Below, one piece after another: positions 33,344 to 45,619 of a stretch of 64,000 nt of DNA (its first letter is position 1; each line of letters opens with the position of its first letter). The DNA is taken from positions 14,570,001 to 14,634,000 of the forward strand of contig CM065323.1 in the NCBI GenBank assembly GCA_033032175.1, read 5' to 3'. The stretch comes from Saturnia japonica (Eukaryota; Arthropoda; Insecta; Lepidoptera; Saturniidae). The position numbers and the translations under genes were made by a program. The notes below the pieces were generated by a model, which was not told the DNA's origin, made no database searches, and saw only the letters and a list, made by a program, of their open reading frames with translations.

Positions 33344-34700
33344 TTATCTCGTCGGACCTTCCGAGGCTGTGTCCTGAAAATTTTCAGGTTCCTGAACTTC
33401 ATTTTCATCCTGGTTTTCTAAATAGTAACAATCTCCTCCTGATGGATCATATGGCTGTTCCGCTTGTTCATTACAGGTATCGTTCATATTATAACAAGTA
33501 TCGTAGTTGTTATCGGGCCCGTAATCTTGATAAGAGGTTGGTTCTTCCATGTAATATAAGTCGTTTGTGATCATATTTTGTCTTACAGGGGCTATACGCA
33601 TTAAAAAATCGGTGCCGCCTAAGTTAGGCGCTTGCCGTTGAGTAGGTATGCCAAATTTAAATTGATTGTTTTGTGCATTGTATGGGTTTTGCATGCCGAA
33701 CCTAGGACCTTGTTGGGGTATACCAAACTTAAATTGATTGGGTTGCGCATTATTATGGTTTTGCATGCCGAATCTCGGACCTTGTTGAGGTATACCAAAT
33801 TTAAATCCGCCGTGCTGAAAAGGTGTGCGTGGCTGCCCGAAGAGTGGTTGATTAAAATTACGTTGGTATTGATTCGGGGCTGGCCTATGTTGAAAACCTT
33901 AAGGTTGCACAAATTGATTTGGTTGGACGAAATTAGGTCTAAACCCTTGGTTTTGCGGAATACCAAACTTAAATTGTGGCATCATATTGCTATTAAACGT
34001 AGGCTTAAAGCCTTGAACCATAGGTGGCGGTCTCAAGGAATTTTGTATATTTTGTGGCTGCGCTATATTATGTTTAATCGCCTTATGTTTAGCGTTATAC
34101 TGAGTTTGGAAGTTTACCTCCTCCGTTACGATGTTAAGCGCGTCTTCCAGGTTAGAAGACACTTTCAAACGTACTATACGAATTAATTCTTCAGGTAGAT
34201 TGTATAAAAATATGTTTAAAGCCGTGTTGTTATATATTATCATTTTAGCTGCTTTGATTCCTTCGTCGGTAAGTCTAAACTTTTGAAAATAAGGAACTTC
34301 GCGTGTTTTGTATTCTATGGTAGAGCTGGATGTACGATTCGCCGTGATTAAGTTTAATCGCCTCGAGTTCGAGCGCTATGCATTCTTCCGAACGCGGGTC
34401 ACGGAAATGTTGAGTTAAAACGTCTTTTAAACGTTCCCAAGTCGATATAGTTGGGTTATCACTAAGTAGAGCAGCAGCTTTTCCGATAAGCTTACTGCTT
34501 ATTAAGTGAAATAAGTAAAGATTTTGTACTAAATTTCCCTCAATTCTACTTCCGCTAAGTTCATACTCACATTTAGATATAAATAAATTTAGTAACTTTT
34601 CATCACCGTCATACTTTGGGATTATACATGAAAATTCTTTTGAAACAGTTCTAAAACTATTATTCTCTAGACGCCGTGTTGAAGCCACGTGAGCTTCCAT
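33344..34700 (-). pseudogene. Gypsy gag with repeated Q-F-K-F-G-I-P motif
   Basis: The N-terminal capsid-like part starts M-E-A-H-V-A-S-T at 34700 and contains L-L-N-L-F-I-S-K-C-E and W-E-R-L-K-D-V-L-T-Q-H-F, typical of Gypsy gag. A frame change occurs near 34275. The C-terminal half is Gln/Asn/Pro/Phe-rich and repeats Q-F-K-F-G-I-P-Q four times between 33990 and 33640, with a TAA near 33900 and further shifts. No CCHC zinc knuckle is present, as in errantivirus-type gags. It would package RNA and form particles. It converges on no host gene. Confidence 0.8.
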
Positions 34701-34749
34701 CTTAGCCTAGGTTCACATATAATTACACCAATTAATCACGAAAATCAAT

Positions 34750-36132
34750 TGGTGGAAATATTTTGATAGGAAAGAGAACGGAACTTACCAGGAACTTGCG
34801 TTGTTTAACTTGCTGGTTCGCGATGCTTATTCCACCACAATTTCACTTTGAGTAGTTCTTTAAAAACACTTTTTGTCCTGGTAATGTTTTTTAACTGATA
34901 CACTTTTTTATAGATTAAAAGATTAGCGTGCGATGCGTAGCGGTCAGTTTTTCAACAGAGAGTGGTTTTGGCGGTTGTCCGTTCCGTTCAGAAAAAAGGG
35001 AAGGGGTAGTATATTTATTTATTTATTTTATTGTATTCAGAAAACATACAGTGCTTAAATTCTTAATGTGTACGAAATATTCATAAATTCTACACCATTT
35101 AGCTGTTTTCGCATATTGAGACTAAATTAATGCTCGTCAGCTTTATGTTAATTTATACTATATAATAATTATCAACTAATGAAAGAAAAACAAGAAAGCG
35201 GAATTAACAAAAAAAAATAACCACAAAAGACGGGACAGTCAGGAAGTCATGTCAAACCAGTTTTTAGACATTTCTGCTCGTATGATATTTATAGGTGAAT
35301 TAAAGAAGTCGAGCTCAGGTAACTCGTCGAGATTGTTAACTAAGTTGGCTGATCTCACAAAAAATGAATTTTGCCTATAATTCGTAGAACTATGGGCAAC
35401 GTAAAAATAAATAGGTTGACGGACGGATCTAGTTGGTACTTTAAGGTTTACTTTAGAAAGCAAACAAGGAGATTCAATTTGGCATTGCGCTATCTTGAGT
35501 AAAGTAAGCATGTCTGATATTCTGCGTCTTTCGCATAAAGGTAGCATGTGATGTCTTCTACATCTCTTTTCATAACTGTCATCATATATTTTACACATGT
35601 ACTGCAAATGTTTCATGAATCTACGCTGAATAGATTCTAACCTATTAATATATACTTCATATTGTGGATTCCAAATTTGCGAACAATACTCGAGTAAACT
35701 ACGCACGTATGAACAATAGAGAATTTTGGTTAATTTAACGCTGCAAAATTGGGAGCTTGACCGGATGATAAATCCCATTGACTTATTGGCCCTATTAGCT
35801 ATGTTATCTATATGTTTCTCGTACGTAAACTTGGAATCATGGATAACACCTAAGTCTCGGATCTCATCCACCTTTTCAAGCACATACCCTTTAAGTTTAT
35901 AGATAAAATCTTTCGCTTTAGCTTTACGTGTGAATGATATCGCGTGACATTTTGCAACGTTAATATCTAATTTATTAATATTGCAGTAATCTTCAAATCT
36001 GTGCAGATCTTGCTGTATAAGATGGCAATCATTAACACTATTAATTTGACATAGATTAAAAATATAGCGTGTGAAGTGTAGATAAATGGAATAGTATAGA
36101 TAACATTATAAACATACAGATGGCGTTACCAT
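34750..36132 (-). repeat. BEL-1 3' LTR, split by a non-LTR insertion
   Basis: 34750-35011 matches 41718-41980, and 36049-36132 matches 41985-42068. The intervening kilobase is a foreign non-LTR retrotransposon fragment. Termini are TG...CA on the minus strand. Three bases of LTR (ACT) are missing at the insertion point. Confidence 0.9.
35012..36048 (-). mobile_element. 5'-truncated Jockey/CR1-like non-LTR insertion
   Basis: Minus strand: an RT C-terminal reading frame runs from about 36048 to 35239, nearly uninterrupted (V-A-K-C-H-A-I-S-F, R-D-L-G-V-I-H-D-S-K, L-E-S-I-Q-R-R-F-M-K-H-L). A 3' UTR ending in (AATA)n at about 35012-35030 follows. Truncation at the 5' side and the short A/T-rich repeat tail fit target-primed reverse transcription. 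It landed in the BEL-1 LTR, so it is younger than BEL-1. It is the same type of element as the remnant at 1783-2690, but much better preserved. Confidence 0.85.
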
Positions 36133-36234
36133 TACCCCCGGGCTGAAGGGATGCCTTCAGAAAAAGTAAAAAAAAAAAACGTTTAAAAATTTAAAGGAAA
36201 AATAATATTTAAAAAGTTTGCTATTACAAAGAGC

Positions 36235-39200
36235 CTATTGAAGCGAGAGCGGACATAGTTTATGAACACTTCGAACGTAATAACCAGTTTTTGTTTTGAT
36301 CTTGGCTACTCTGTTGACACCATCTTTGCCTGGAAATAACTCTACAATGATTCCAATTGGCCAACTCATTGTAGGTGAATTGTCATCTTTTATAATAACG
36401 ACGAGTCCTTTTCGTACAGGATTAGATGGAGTGTTCCATTTCTGCCTGCTTTGAAGTGAGGTCAAATATTCTAATCTCCATCTATGCCAGTAGGACTGCA
36501 CCAGTTTATTGAGCAATTCAAAGCGAGTTAATCGACTATCAGGTATGTCATAAACATCCTGAGCAGGTAAATATTTTAAAGGAGTGATATTAAGAAAATG
36601 CGATGGCGTCAGAGCCTCTAGTTCAGTAGGATTGGAAGTTAAAGTACACAGCGGACGGCTATTGAAAATACCTTCGATTTGAACTAAGACAGTACTTAGC
36701 TCCTCATATGTTAAAATTTGATTTCCTATAGCCCTTTTCAAATGAGTTTTGACTGATTTTATGTGGCTTTCGTATATGCCACCGAAATGTGATGCGAAAG
36801 GAGTGTTGCGTTTAAATTGGATATGTAAATCAGCTAAGTTTTGATCCAGATACTTATTGTAAGTATCTGACATTAAATATGCGTGTAATTCGTCAAGTTT
36901 TCTTTTTGCGCCAACGAAATTAGTACCTCCGTCACTAAGAATCAACGAAACGGGTCCGCGTCTGCTTATAAAACGTTTGAAAGCTGCTAAAAACATTTCT
37001 GAGGTTAAATCGGAAACTAACTCTAGGTGTAATGCTTTCGTAGTTAAGCAAATGAATAAGCAAAGATATGCTTCGACGCTTTTTACACCGCGGCGACGAT
37101 AAGGTGTTACATAAAATGGGCCTGCGTAGTCAACGCTAGTGTAAACAAAACTTTTAACGTCGCTTACTCGAAAGTGGGGTAAATCGCCCATAATGGGTAA
37201 AGTACCCTTAGGTTTTACTTTAAAACAAGCGTTGCAATTTTTGATGCGTTTTCGTAACATGTTTCTTGAAGAAATAATCCAATAATTTTGCCTGAGCAAA
37301 GCTTGGAGTAGGCTAGGGCCGGCGTGAGCGTTTAAAATATGGGCATGGTCGACTAGTAAATGAACAATAGAATCCTTTGCCGGTAAAACTATGGGATGTA
37401 TTTGGCAAAAATTTAGCTGAGCGTTACTTAAGCGTCCTCCTACACGGATTATATTATCTTTATCAATAAATGAATTTAGTTTTTGCAAGGCGGGAATATT
37501 CTTGTTATGGAAATGTCTTCTTTGTATACTTCGAAGTATATATTTTTCGGCAACTTCTATGTCTTGCACCGATATTAAATTGCGTGATTTTAAGATTTTA
37601 ACAAATCTTAAAACATATACTACTGCGTGAATATATTTATTCCACTTAGACATTCGATCACTTAATTCATATAGAACGTCCGAATTATTGTTGACGTTCG
37701 TAATAGTTTGGGCGACTAAAGTTGATATCTTTATTTCTGGAAGCTCGTTCACAGATAACGGATTAGCACGTTGAATGGGCCATGTATTGGAAGGGCAAGT
37801 GAGCCACGATGGACCGTGAAACCATAAATGGTTGTTGATTAGTTTATTCGGCATCACGGGTCGCGAAATAATATCTGCTGGATTTTCATTTCCAGGGATA
37901 TGACACCAATTTTCGGCTGGCAAATTTTCATTAATTGCGGAGATTCGATTCGCTACAAATGTTTGAAATCGATATGGCGGAGCGGATATCCAAGAAAGCG
38001 TAACAGTGGAGTCGGAAAAAGCAATAATATCGTTTATGTGGATACGTTCTCCGGTGGAGTCGCGTACCGCTACCATCAAAGTGGACAACAGAAGTGCTGC
38101 GCATAGTTCAAGGCGTGGTATGGTGATAGTCTTATTCGCGGAAGCAACTTTAGATTTTGAGCAAAGCAGCATTACTTGGCCCACGTCATTAGCACCCTGG
38201 CTAACTCGAACATAGACTGCGGCGCCATAACATTTTTCGCTCGCATCGGCGAAACCTATCAACATGATTTTTGAATTTTTTAAAATACCTATATGTCGCG
38301 GAATTTTTATGTTTTCTAACAAATGTAGCTCGTTTTGAAATTGCATCCATTGATTTTTAATGTGAGCTGGCACCTCGTCATCCCAGTCTAAGTTTAGTTT
38401 CCAGCATTCTTGAACCAATAATTTTAAAAGCGCGGTGACCGGAAATGAAAGCGGATCGAAAAGTCTCGCGGTCACCGAAAGTATTGTGCGTTTAGTACAT
38501 GCGGCATTACTAGCATTAACCTTGAAATAGAACGCGTCTTCATGGGGTTTCCAATGAAGCCCTATAATTTTGACACTATTATCTTCGTCAAATAGAAAAA
38601 TGTCCGGCGCCTGCTGGTCTATTGGAATGCGATTTGTTAGTTCGGCTCTATTAGTAACCCATTTAATAAGATTGAAACCTCCGGCCTTAAAAAACTGCGT
38701 AAGTTCGTAATATAAATGTTCAGCTTCATCTACGGACGGTACAGACGAAATATAATCGTCCATATAAAAATGGCGCTCTGCGGCCCAGGCTGCAGCAGGC
38801 CAGCGTGAACGCTCGTCGTTCGCAAGTTGTCGCACGACACGCATTGTGAGGTAGGGGGAACATAAAAGGCCAAAAGCAACGGAGGAAAAGGAATAAGTCG
38901 AAATCTCGTCTTTTGTGTTAAAGCGAAAGAGGATACGTTGAAAACTTTGATGTTTTTGGTTCAATTTTATTTGAAAATACATCTTTTCAATGTCTGCTGA
39001 CAAAGCTATTTGAAAGAGACGAAAATTTAGGAGTAGGTCAAATATGTGGGCCTGTAAGTTAGGTCCTGTGTATAAAATGTCATTGAGCGATTTATTTGAA
39101 CTCGTTTTACAACTCGCGTCTAGAACAATTCTTGTTTTAGATGTTGTCTTATCAGACCGATAGATGGCGTGATGTGGAATGTAATAACACAGACCAGGCG

Positions 39201-41639
39201 TGGGATTAATTTCCATATTGAGATATCCTTTATCTATATATTCTTGAAGCGTCGCGGTATAATCTTTATGTATTTCAGGGTTAGCGGTTAAGCGTTTTTC
39301 TAGATTTAATAAACGCGAGCAAGCGACATTTTTTGATAGTCCGAGTTCAGTAGGTTCATATTTGAACGGAAGCAAAACCGTGTACCGACCGGTATCGTCA
39401 CGAGAGTAAGTTTCTTGAAAGATTCGATCACAAGGAGCGTCATCTGGACTAAGATGTTTTTTACTCGGTACACTCTCGAGTTCCCAAAAACGTTGAGTTA
39501 CACCTTCTAGAGTGGGTTCTGTTATCTAAAGAAAAGATTGGTTTTTACTGCGCTCTGAGTATTGGGAACAGTCGGCCTTTCCCATCACTACGAAACCCAG
39601 TGACGTTTCAACACCGACTACCGAAGACTCTGATGTAGTAATTTTTTGCGATCCTAACAAAAATGGAAATAGCTCATTGCTAATCAAACAGTCTATGTCT
39701 GCGGGAGAGTGAAAATCTTCATCAGCCAAGGGAAGGTTACTGAGATGCAACATATCGTTCTTATTTACTAAGGTGTTGGGTATTTTATCGGTAATTTTAT
39801 CAATAACCCGTGCGTTAATTGTGTAACAGCAGTGTGAATCAAAACGTGACTGTATCTTAAATTTCGTGAAACCTATGATTGGTTTTTCAGCGAGGCCTAT
39901 GCCCTTGATTATAGAAGGAGCGTACGAAATATTTAAATTGAAGCGATCACAACAAGATTTTGTGATAAAATGACTCATTGAGCCACTATCTAGAAATAGT
40001 CTCATTTTATAGCGTTCACCTACGTCGTTATACACATATACAACGGCAGTAGGCAAAAGTACGGTCGTATTTGAGCAATTACGCGTACAGGATGTAAATG
40101 CGTTATTATCAATTTGCGTTGAAGGCGGTGTGAGTACAGTGGATGAAGCGAGCGGCGCTTGTTGCGCGTGAGTACGGAGTTCGTGAACGTAAGAAGCGAG
40201 CGGTGCGCGAGGCGGCGGCGGCGGCGGCGATGGTTCAGCGCGGTAAGCAACGTTTGACCTTGACTCGCACGTAGCGGCAGCGCTGAGTGGTTGCGGGCGT
40301 GTAGTAACCGAGCGACCGGCACTACCTCGGTCGGGAGCGGATTGAAACCGGGGTTGTGAATCAAGATGTAATTGTGTATGATGCATGCGATTGCAAATAG
40401 TGCATCGACTGTATGAGCGGCATGAATTTAAATTATGAAAACCTAAACAATTAAGACATAAATTGTTACTGCGTACAAAATTATTTTTTGCAGCTGTGTT
40501 CAGCTTAATGAAGTGTTCACATCTATATAGCGGGTGTACACTGTTGTCTTTACAGTAGGGACACTTAGGAGAATTATTATTATTCTGAGTAAAGAACACT
40601 TGCGCGGGAGTTCTATTATTACTCGTCCTGTTAAACTGCGGAATAAATGACCTATTTTGACTTTTAATATTTACGTAGGTACTCCCAGTCTTAGGTGTAC
40701 TGGAGGTACCGCGAAGTAAATGTATTTTACTTTGTTCTTTAATGAATTTAGATATCATTTCAAAAGTGGGTAATTTAATATCTCGATGCGCTTGTTCAAA
40801 TAAATTAACTGTTTCTTTGTCTAGTTTTGATAAAGCAATATGCGTAAATATAAAATCTGATAGATCATGAATATTTACTTGTTTTAAAGCAGATTGAGCG
40901 GCACAAATTTTTCTATAAACTCGTCTAGTGACTTGCTTGACGGCGACTGACTACCTTTAAAATTTAATAATTGTTCTAAATACATTGTAGCTAATGTTCG
41001 TTTATCTTGGTATTTTTCTTTGAGGGCGTTCCACAAAATATTGTAATTATTAGAAACCGGAGGTATTCCCGCACAAACGCTAAGGGCCTTGCCGGTTAAC
41101 TTTCCGATTAAATACTGCACTTTTTCGGCGTCATATAAATTGACATTGTTATGAATTAGCGTTGTGAAATTTTCATAGAACGGTACCCAATGATTACGAG
41201 TGCCATCGAACGACACTAACTCTAAAGCGGGTAGTTTACGATTAACAATATCAAATTCTTTTAAGGTATGCGTCGTCGCTTCGGTTTTAAGCGACTGAGC
41301 GGCGTTATTAGTTAATTCACTTTCAATGGTTTTAATGTGGCAATAGAGTTCATCAAAAGAAATAAATGGCGCGAAGTTAGGAACTGCTGTTGGGTTTGCA
41401 TACAAAATGACGAGGTTCAACTCTTCTGCCACTTCAATATACTCTTTGCGAATAGTCTCTAATGATTTTAAACGAATGAGAAAAGATTTTGTCGTTTTAT
41501 CATCTGTACAACTAGTACTCAAATCGTATATATTTTGAATAATATTGAACATACTTTGTTGTTTGGCTGTTAACATAACGATCTTATTTTTTAAAGCGGC
41601 GGTAGGTTCTTCATGCGCAGTTGGTGTGGGTCTAGGCAT
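36235..41639 (-). pseudogene. BEL-1 gag-pol polyprotein (near-intact)
   Basis: The gag part starts M-P-R-P-T-P-T-A at 41639. Zinc knuckles C-L-N-C-L-G-F-H and C-T-I-C-N-R-M-H lie near 40440-40380. Protease: L-F-L-D-S-G-S-M-S-H-F (about 39990). RT: H-F-Y-M-D-D-Y-I-S-S, the YMDD box, at about 38765. RNase H: G-F-A-D-A-S-E-K-C and A-F-S-D-S-T-V. Integrase: C-N-A-C-F zinc site, V-D-Y-A-G-P-F, L-S-D-G-G-T-N-F and Y-E-S-H-I-K-S-V-K. A DUF5641-type tail ends at 36235. Lesions are only a one-base frameshift near 40900 and an in-frame TAG at 39528-39526. From 40758 to 36235 the frame is otherwise continuous. All catalytic residues checked are present. Confidence 0.9.
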
Positions 41640-41717
41640 TTTAGATTATAAAATAGGTATATATTAACGTAAATAAATAGATATAAGGAAGAATAGGGCT
41701 TTGAAGGACCAGAAATA

Positions 41718-42068
41718 TGGTGGAAATATTTTGATAGGAAAGAGAACGGAACTTACCAGGAACTCGCGCTGTTTAACTTGCTGGTTCGCGATGCTTATTC
41801 CACCACAATTTCACTTTGAGTAGTTCTTTAAAAACACTTTTTGTCCTGGTAATGTTTTTTAACTGATACACTTTTTTATAGATTAAAAGATTAGCGTGCG
41901 ATGCGTAGCGGTCAGTTTTTCAACAGAGAGTGGTTTTGGCGGTTGTCCGTTCCGTTCAGAAAAAAGGGAAGGGGTAGTATATACTACATAGATTAAAAAT
42001 ATAGCGTGTGAAGTGTAGATAAATGGAAAAGTATAGATAACATTATAAACATACAGATGGCGTTACCA
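41718..42068 (-). repeat. BEL-1 5' LTR
   Basis: A 351-bp LTR reads TGGTAACGCC at the start and TTTCCACCA at the end on the minus strand. TCAAT follows it at 42069-42073. TGGTCCTTC directly inside, after a few bases, is shared with BEL-2 and is the likely primer-binding site. Confidence 0.9.
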
Positions 42069-42388
42069 TCAATAGTTTAGCGATATATGTGTAAACAGAA
42101 TCAGATAAACGCAATCAATAAGATCAACGATTTTGGTTGATGAAAAATATGGAAAAGAATGGGAAAATGAAAAACGGTAAGTGAAAAAAGGTCTACTCAC
42201 CAACCGCTCGATCCCATGTCCTCCTGAGCCTGGTTAATTGCCTGTTCGCGTACGGTATAGTTTCCCGAGGGAGACAAAATTTATTTGGTTCATGTTTTCG
42301 CGTTCGCGTCACTACTCGCGAAATCGATTTCGGGGTTTACGATAATAGTGATCGGAAAATTCGCGAAAAATCCACAAGGCTGCGCCAG

Positions 42389-42948
42389 TCAAACTTGGGG
42401 AAACCGTCGTAGCGTTTTTAAAAAATACAAAGTTTATTAAATCGCGAATTGAATTTTAATTCGACTGACTTCTTAGGTGACTAATTACAGACTAACTTTC
42501 TTAAAATCTAAAGATTCAATGTAAGCTATGTATTCCCATAACATATCATCCAATACCCTGCGTGTGGGCGACCGGCGACGTATCGTCAGCATAACAATCC
42601 TTGTTGTTACAATGTTAAGAACACAGGGCGACCGGATGACGGTGCCGTCATAACTACCTACTCTTATTTTATATCACGTAATAAAACTTACCGAATTCAA
42701 AATAAAGCACACCAAAACTCAACAAACAAAACAAACTACAAACTCAAGTCAGTCACGACACGATTAGGCACGTGGACGCGGCAAAATGTCTTCGTCGCTT
42801 ACTCGCTTGGATGGAATTTAACGCGCCGAACATGACCAATCACAGCGCGAGAACTTACGAATGCAGTTACGGTTTTGGTCGTCGTTTTGACAGGATTGCC
42901 GACGTAACCGAAACTAAATCGAAACCGAACTTTCGGTCGGACACTACA
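42389..42948 (-). repeat. Gypsy 5' LTR with adjacent primer site
   Basis: On the minus strand the segment begins TGTAGTGTCCGACCGAAAG, has an AATAAA near 42440, and ends just before TGGCGCAGCC (42387-42378), the primer-binding site. The exact ends are uncertain by a few bases because no second LTR is available. It belongs to the Gypsy element whose gag resumes at 34700 after the BEL-1 insertion. The leader between (42073-42377) has no ORF. Confidence 0.55.
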
Positions 42949-43257
42949 ATAAACTGCTAATAACTAACTAAACAACTACTAGTGGAGCCTCTTCTCTGGG
43001 TTCACATTCCAATTCTTCTGTTTCATTTTCAATCATCTGATTGTTAGTATTGTTCACAATATCTGTGTAGAATTTTAGTTCCTCAATACCCTCCCAGTTT
43101 TCCCCAAAATGTTTGATAAGTAAAATGTTAACATCTCTTATTTTTAGGGCTTTCAAGTGTCCATTTCGTTGAATTACTACAAGATCAATCATAGAGAAAG
43201 AGAAATCATAAGAAAGAGTTACCTTGAAACTGGATAAGTAAGAAACAGCTGCACCGC

Positions 43258-43449
43258 TTATTCTACGACCACCTTTATGTGGTATTCTGCAGCTTCAGCC
43301 TGGCAGCGCTTCTTCTCGGCCAATTCCTCAGATTTGCGGCTTCGATAGTAGTGGACCAGCTGGATGTCGTGCAGCGTGCACAAGCAACTCCAACAAGCGG
43401 GATTAATATAATTTAGATAGATCGACTCGCGGCGGCGGTGGTCAATCAT
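43258..43449 (-). CDS. Unrecognised 63-codon ORF within the GGQN gene
   Basis: A basic, Arg/Glu/Lys-rich peptide starts M-I-D-H-R-R-R-E-S, has C-W-S-C-L-C-T-L-H and ends in a helical R-S-R-K-S-E-E-L-A-E-K-K-R. GC content is higher than in the surrounding DNA. It may be an exon of an unrelated gene or a chance ORF. It lies between two coding blocks of the GGQN copy. Confidence 0.25.
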   Translation of the reverse strand: MIDHRRRESIYLNYINPACWSCLCTLHDIQLVHYYRSRKSEELAEKKRCQAEAAEYHIKVVVE

Positions 43450-45073
43450 AGACTGCGTAGTGTGCGGTGCAGCGAAAAATAATAAAAAGAAAAACTAATA
43501 ATGAAAGTACCCCACATAAATAATTGACTTAAATGCTATTGATAAAGCATTAGGCGCTAACACATAGATTTACCTTTTCTGCAAACATTTTCAAACTTCC
43601 TGTTTTAGTTTTGTAAAACATTTCCGATTGAACCAAGAGATTTCCAGGACGCTTTGATTTTTTATTAAAAAATCTTTTGCATTGTGCAAACCGCACGTTC
43701 CACTATCCAGGTGGCTTCAGAATTTGCTCTGCTTGTTGTTTTAAATTGTACACGGGAAAGTCTTCGCCAACTCTTACAATGGTCGCATGCTGCGAAATAA
43801 TGTCAATATTTTGCTGTGGTGATATGATAGTATCCATTTTACGGAAAAGCTTTTCACTATTTCCAAAAACATGATCGGCGGGCAGATAAGAGTGCCCAGT
43901 CACAGGAAACACTAGTTCGACGGTCTTTATCGTGGGATGGTCTAGCAACCACTTGCAGCACATCGTTATTATTGTACTGTCTTTGTTTTGTCCTCCGCAG
44001 CCGTCCGCAATCAGTCTGACAGTATTAATATTGGTTATATCACATTTGTTCAAGTAATTGTACACCGCCGACGCTATAGTGTTAGAATTTTTCGCGTAGG
44101 AGTTTTCCGTCCATACATTAGCGAACACGCTATTTTTATTTAGCGGCGCTTTGGAAGTTCCTTCTACGATAGTATAATTGTAGAGATAAAATTGTCTACT
44201 ATTATAACATGATTGATCTCGAACTTTTGGAAGGTTCATGTTTTTTTGACAGTCATATGAAATTAGTTTAACACCATTTTCTTCTGTATTCAAAAGAGAA
44301 TAGAAAGCTTTTGCCCTTAAACTGTGAACTCTTTTTTTCTACTCTGTACTGGTTTTTCTTCCTTTCGTCTCTTTCTTTTTTTATTTTTTCTCGTAGTTGT
44401 ATGCATGTTGAGTACATATCTGTTTGAGGACTTCCAAATCCTATATTGTATTCGGTATTAATAATATGTCTAAAGTACGACTCTTTAGCTGGTTGTGGAC
44501 ATTAAGATTTGTACATTTTGTATATTTTTCTTATTTTTAATTCACTTGCCAAGTATTTGCGCGTAGAAGATTGGTTGCGACAATAATGTGTTCGGATACC
44601 ACCAATCGTTTGATAAATGCATGTACTGATTCACGCAGGTCCTTATAAAGGTGGCTTTTATGATTTTCGCCTCGTTTGTCTATTGGAAATTCGCCACTGG
44701 AAAAAGATCGAGCCACCAAATTCAAAACACGACCTTTCTCGATACATAAAGATTCCAAAAATACCTTTTGGCACACCGGCACAGATTGCTTATTCACTTT
44801 GATATGGTATTTTATATTGAACTGCTTGTTAGTTCTGGAACCCGTCCTGGGACTTTTCCTTTTTGTAGGGACAGCCTGACAAAATTGTAATATAATCGCA
44901 TCTTGATAACATTTCTCAGGATATTTATAAAAAGCCTCATGAAATTTGCGTTACATAAGCCTCGTTACTTTAATTGAATTGAATATTTTGCTCTTTAGTT
45001 CACAGCGAGGTATTTTAGGCAAAGATTTTGCCGCATACCTAAAACAAATACAATAATAATAGAAATACAATAC

Positions 45074-45448
45074 TGGTGGAAAAACCAATCTGCGTGCTGG
45101 TCGTCCTCCAGATCTCCTACTTTCCCGGGGGGTATGATACGAACACTGAACCACCAAGAAAGAATTATCAGAATTCACTTACCGAGCAATTCCTCCTTGT
45201 TGTACAACTTCCCGGGTATTCCAAAACTGAGGATTAGCGTGTAGCGTGAATTTTGGCCACAGACACAGCGGTTAAAAACAAAGCGAAGCGTTGATAAAAA
45301 TGCGAGGTGCGTGTGCGCTTAACTGTCACTCGAAGCCAACTAGTTTTTCAAGTGCGCGTCCGTTACCCCGCGGGTTGCCAGACGCCAAAAAACAATTACT
45401 CGGCAAGAGTGACCTGACACTCTCGCCCAGCAATTCAATGCCCAACCA
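45074..45448 (-). repeat. BEL-2 3' LTR
   Basis: 375 bases, minus-strand tips TGGTTGGGC...TTTCCACCA. It matches the 5' LTR at all but one position (A here, G there, within the CCAAAAAACA[A/G]TTACTCGG block). Confidence 0.95.
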
Positions 45449-45619
45449 TAACCCCCCGACCTTAGGAGAGAAGCATCTCCTAAGTGCAAAGATATGGAAA
45501 GGAAGCGAGCGAAAAATAAAAAGGAAAGCGGAAATGTATGCGGATGCGGAAACAAAAAATTATTACTAAAGCTAAACTATTAAAGTAAATAAAGAAAAGG
45601 AAAGGCAATTCGATAAGGA

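Larger units (their letters stand above)
34750..42068 (-). mobile_element. BEL/Pao retrotransposon BEL-1, TSD TCAAT
   Basis: Read on the minus strand: 5' LTR 42068-41718, gag-pol 41639-36235, and 3' LTR 36132-34750 split by a non-LTR insertion. TCAAT flanks both ends (34745-34749 and 42069-42073). It is inserted in the Gypsy leader. The LTR copies differ at about three positions over some 345 comparable bases, so insertion is fairly recent. The coding region has only one frameshift and one nonsense codon. Confidence 0.9.
30800..42948 (-). mobile_element. Ty3/Gypsy element, 3'-truncated, split by BEL-1
   Basis: The minus-strand order is 5' LTR (42948-42389), primer site (42387), leader, [BEL-1 insertion], gag (34700-33344), protease (33338-32850), RT and RNase H (32840 to about 31200), then a serine-rich linker to 30807. 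Integrase, any env gene and the 3' LTR are missing; the sequence joins a BEL fragment of opposite orientation at about 30790. The gag lacks a zinc knuckle, which recalls the errantivirus branch of insect Gypsy elements. Confidence 0.75.

Noticed and set aside
37900..38215. Plus-strand ORFs opposite BEL-1 pol
   Set aside because: They are antisense to the well-supported RNase H region and carry no motif.
40020..40364. 114-codon minus-strand ORF within BEL-1
   Set aside because: It overlaps the zinc-knuckle/protease frame in a different frame; composition effect only.
44617..44879. Plus-strand ORFs opposite the GGQN exon b
   Set aside because: Antisense shadows of the minus-strand coding exon.
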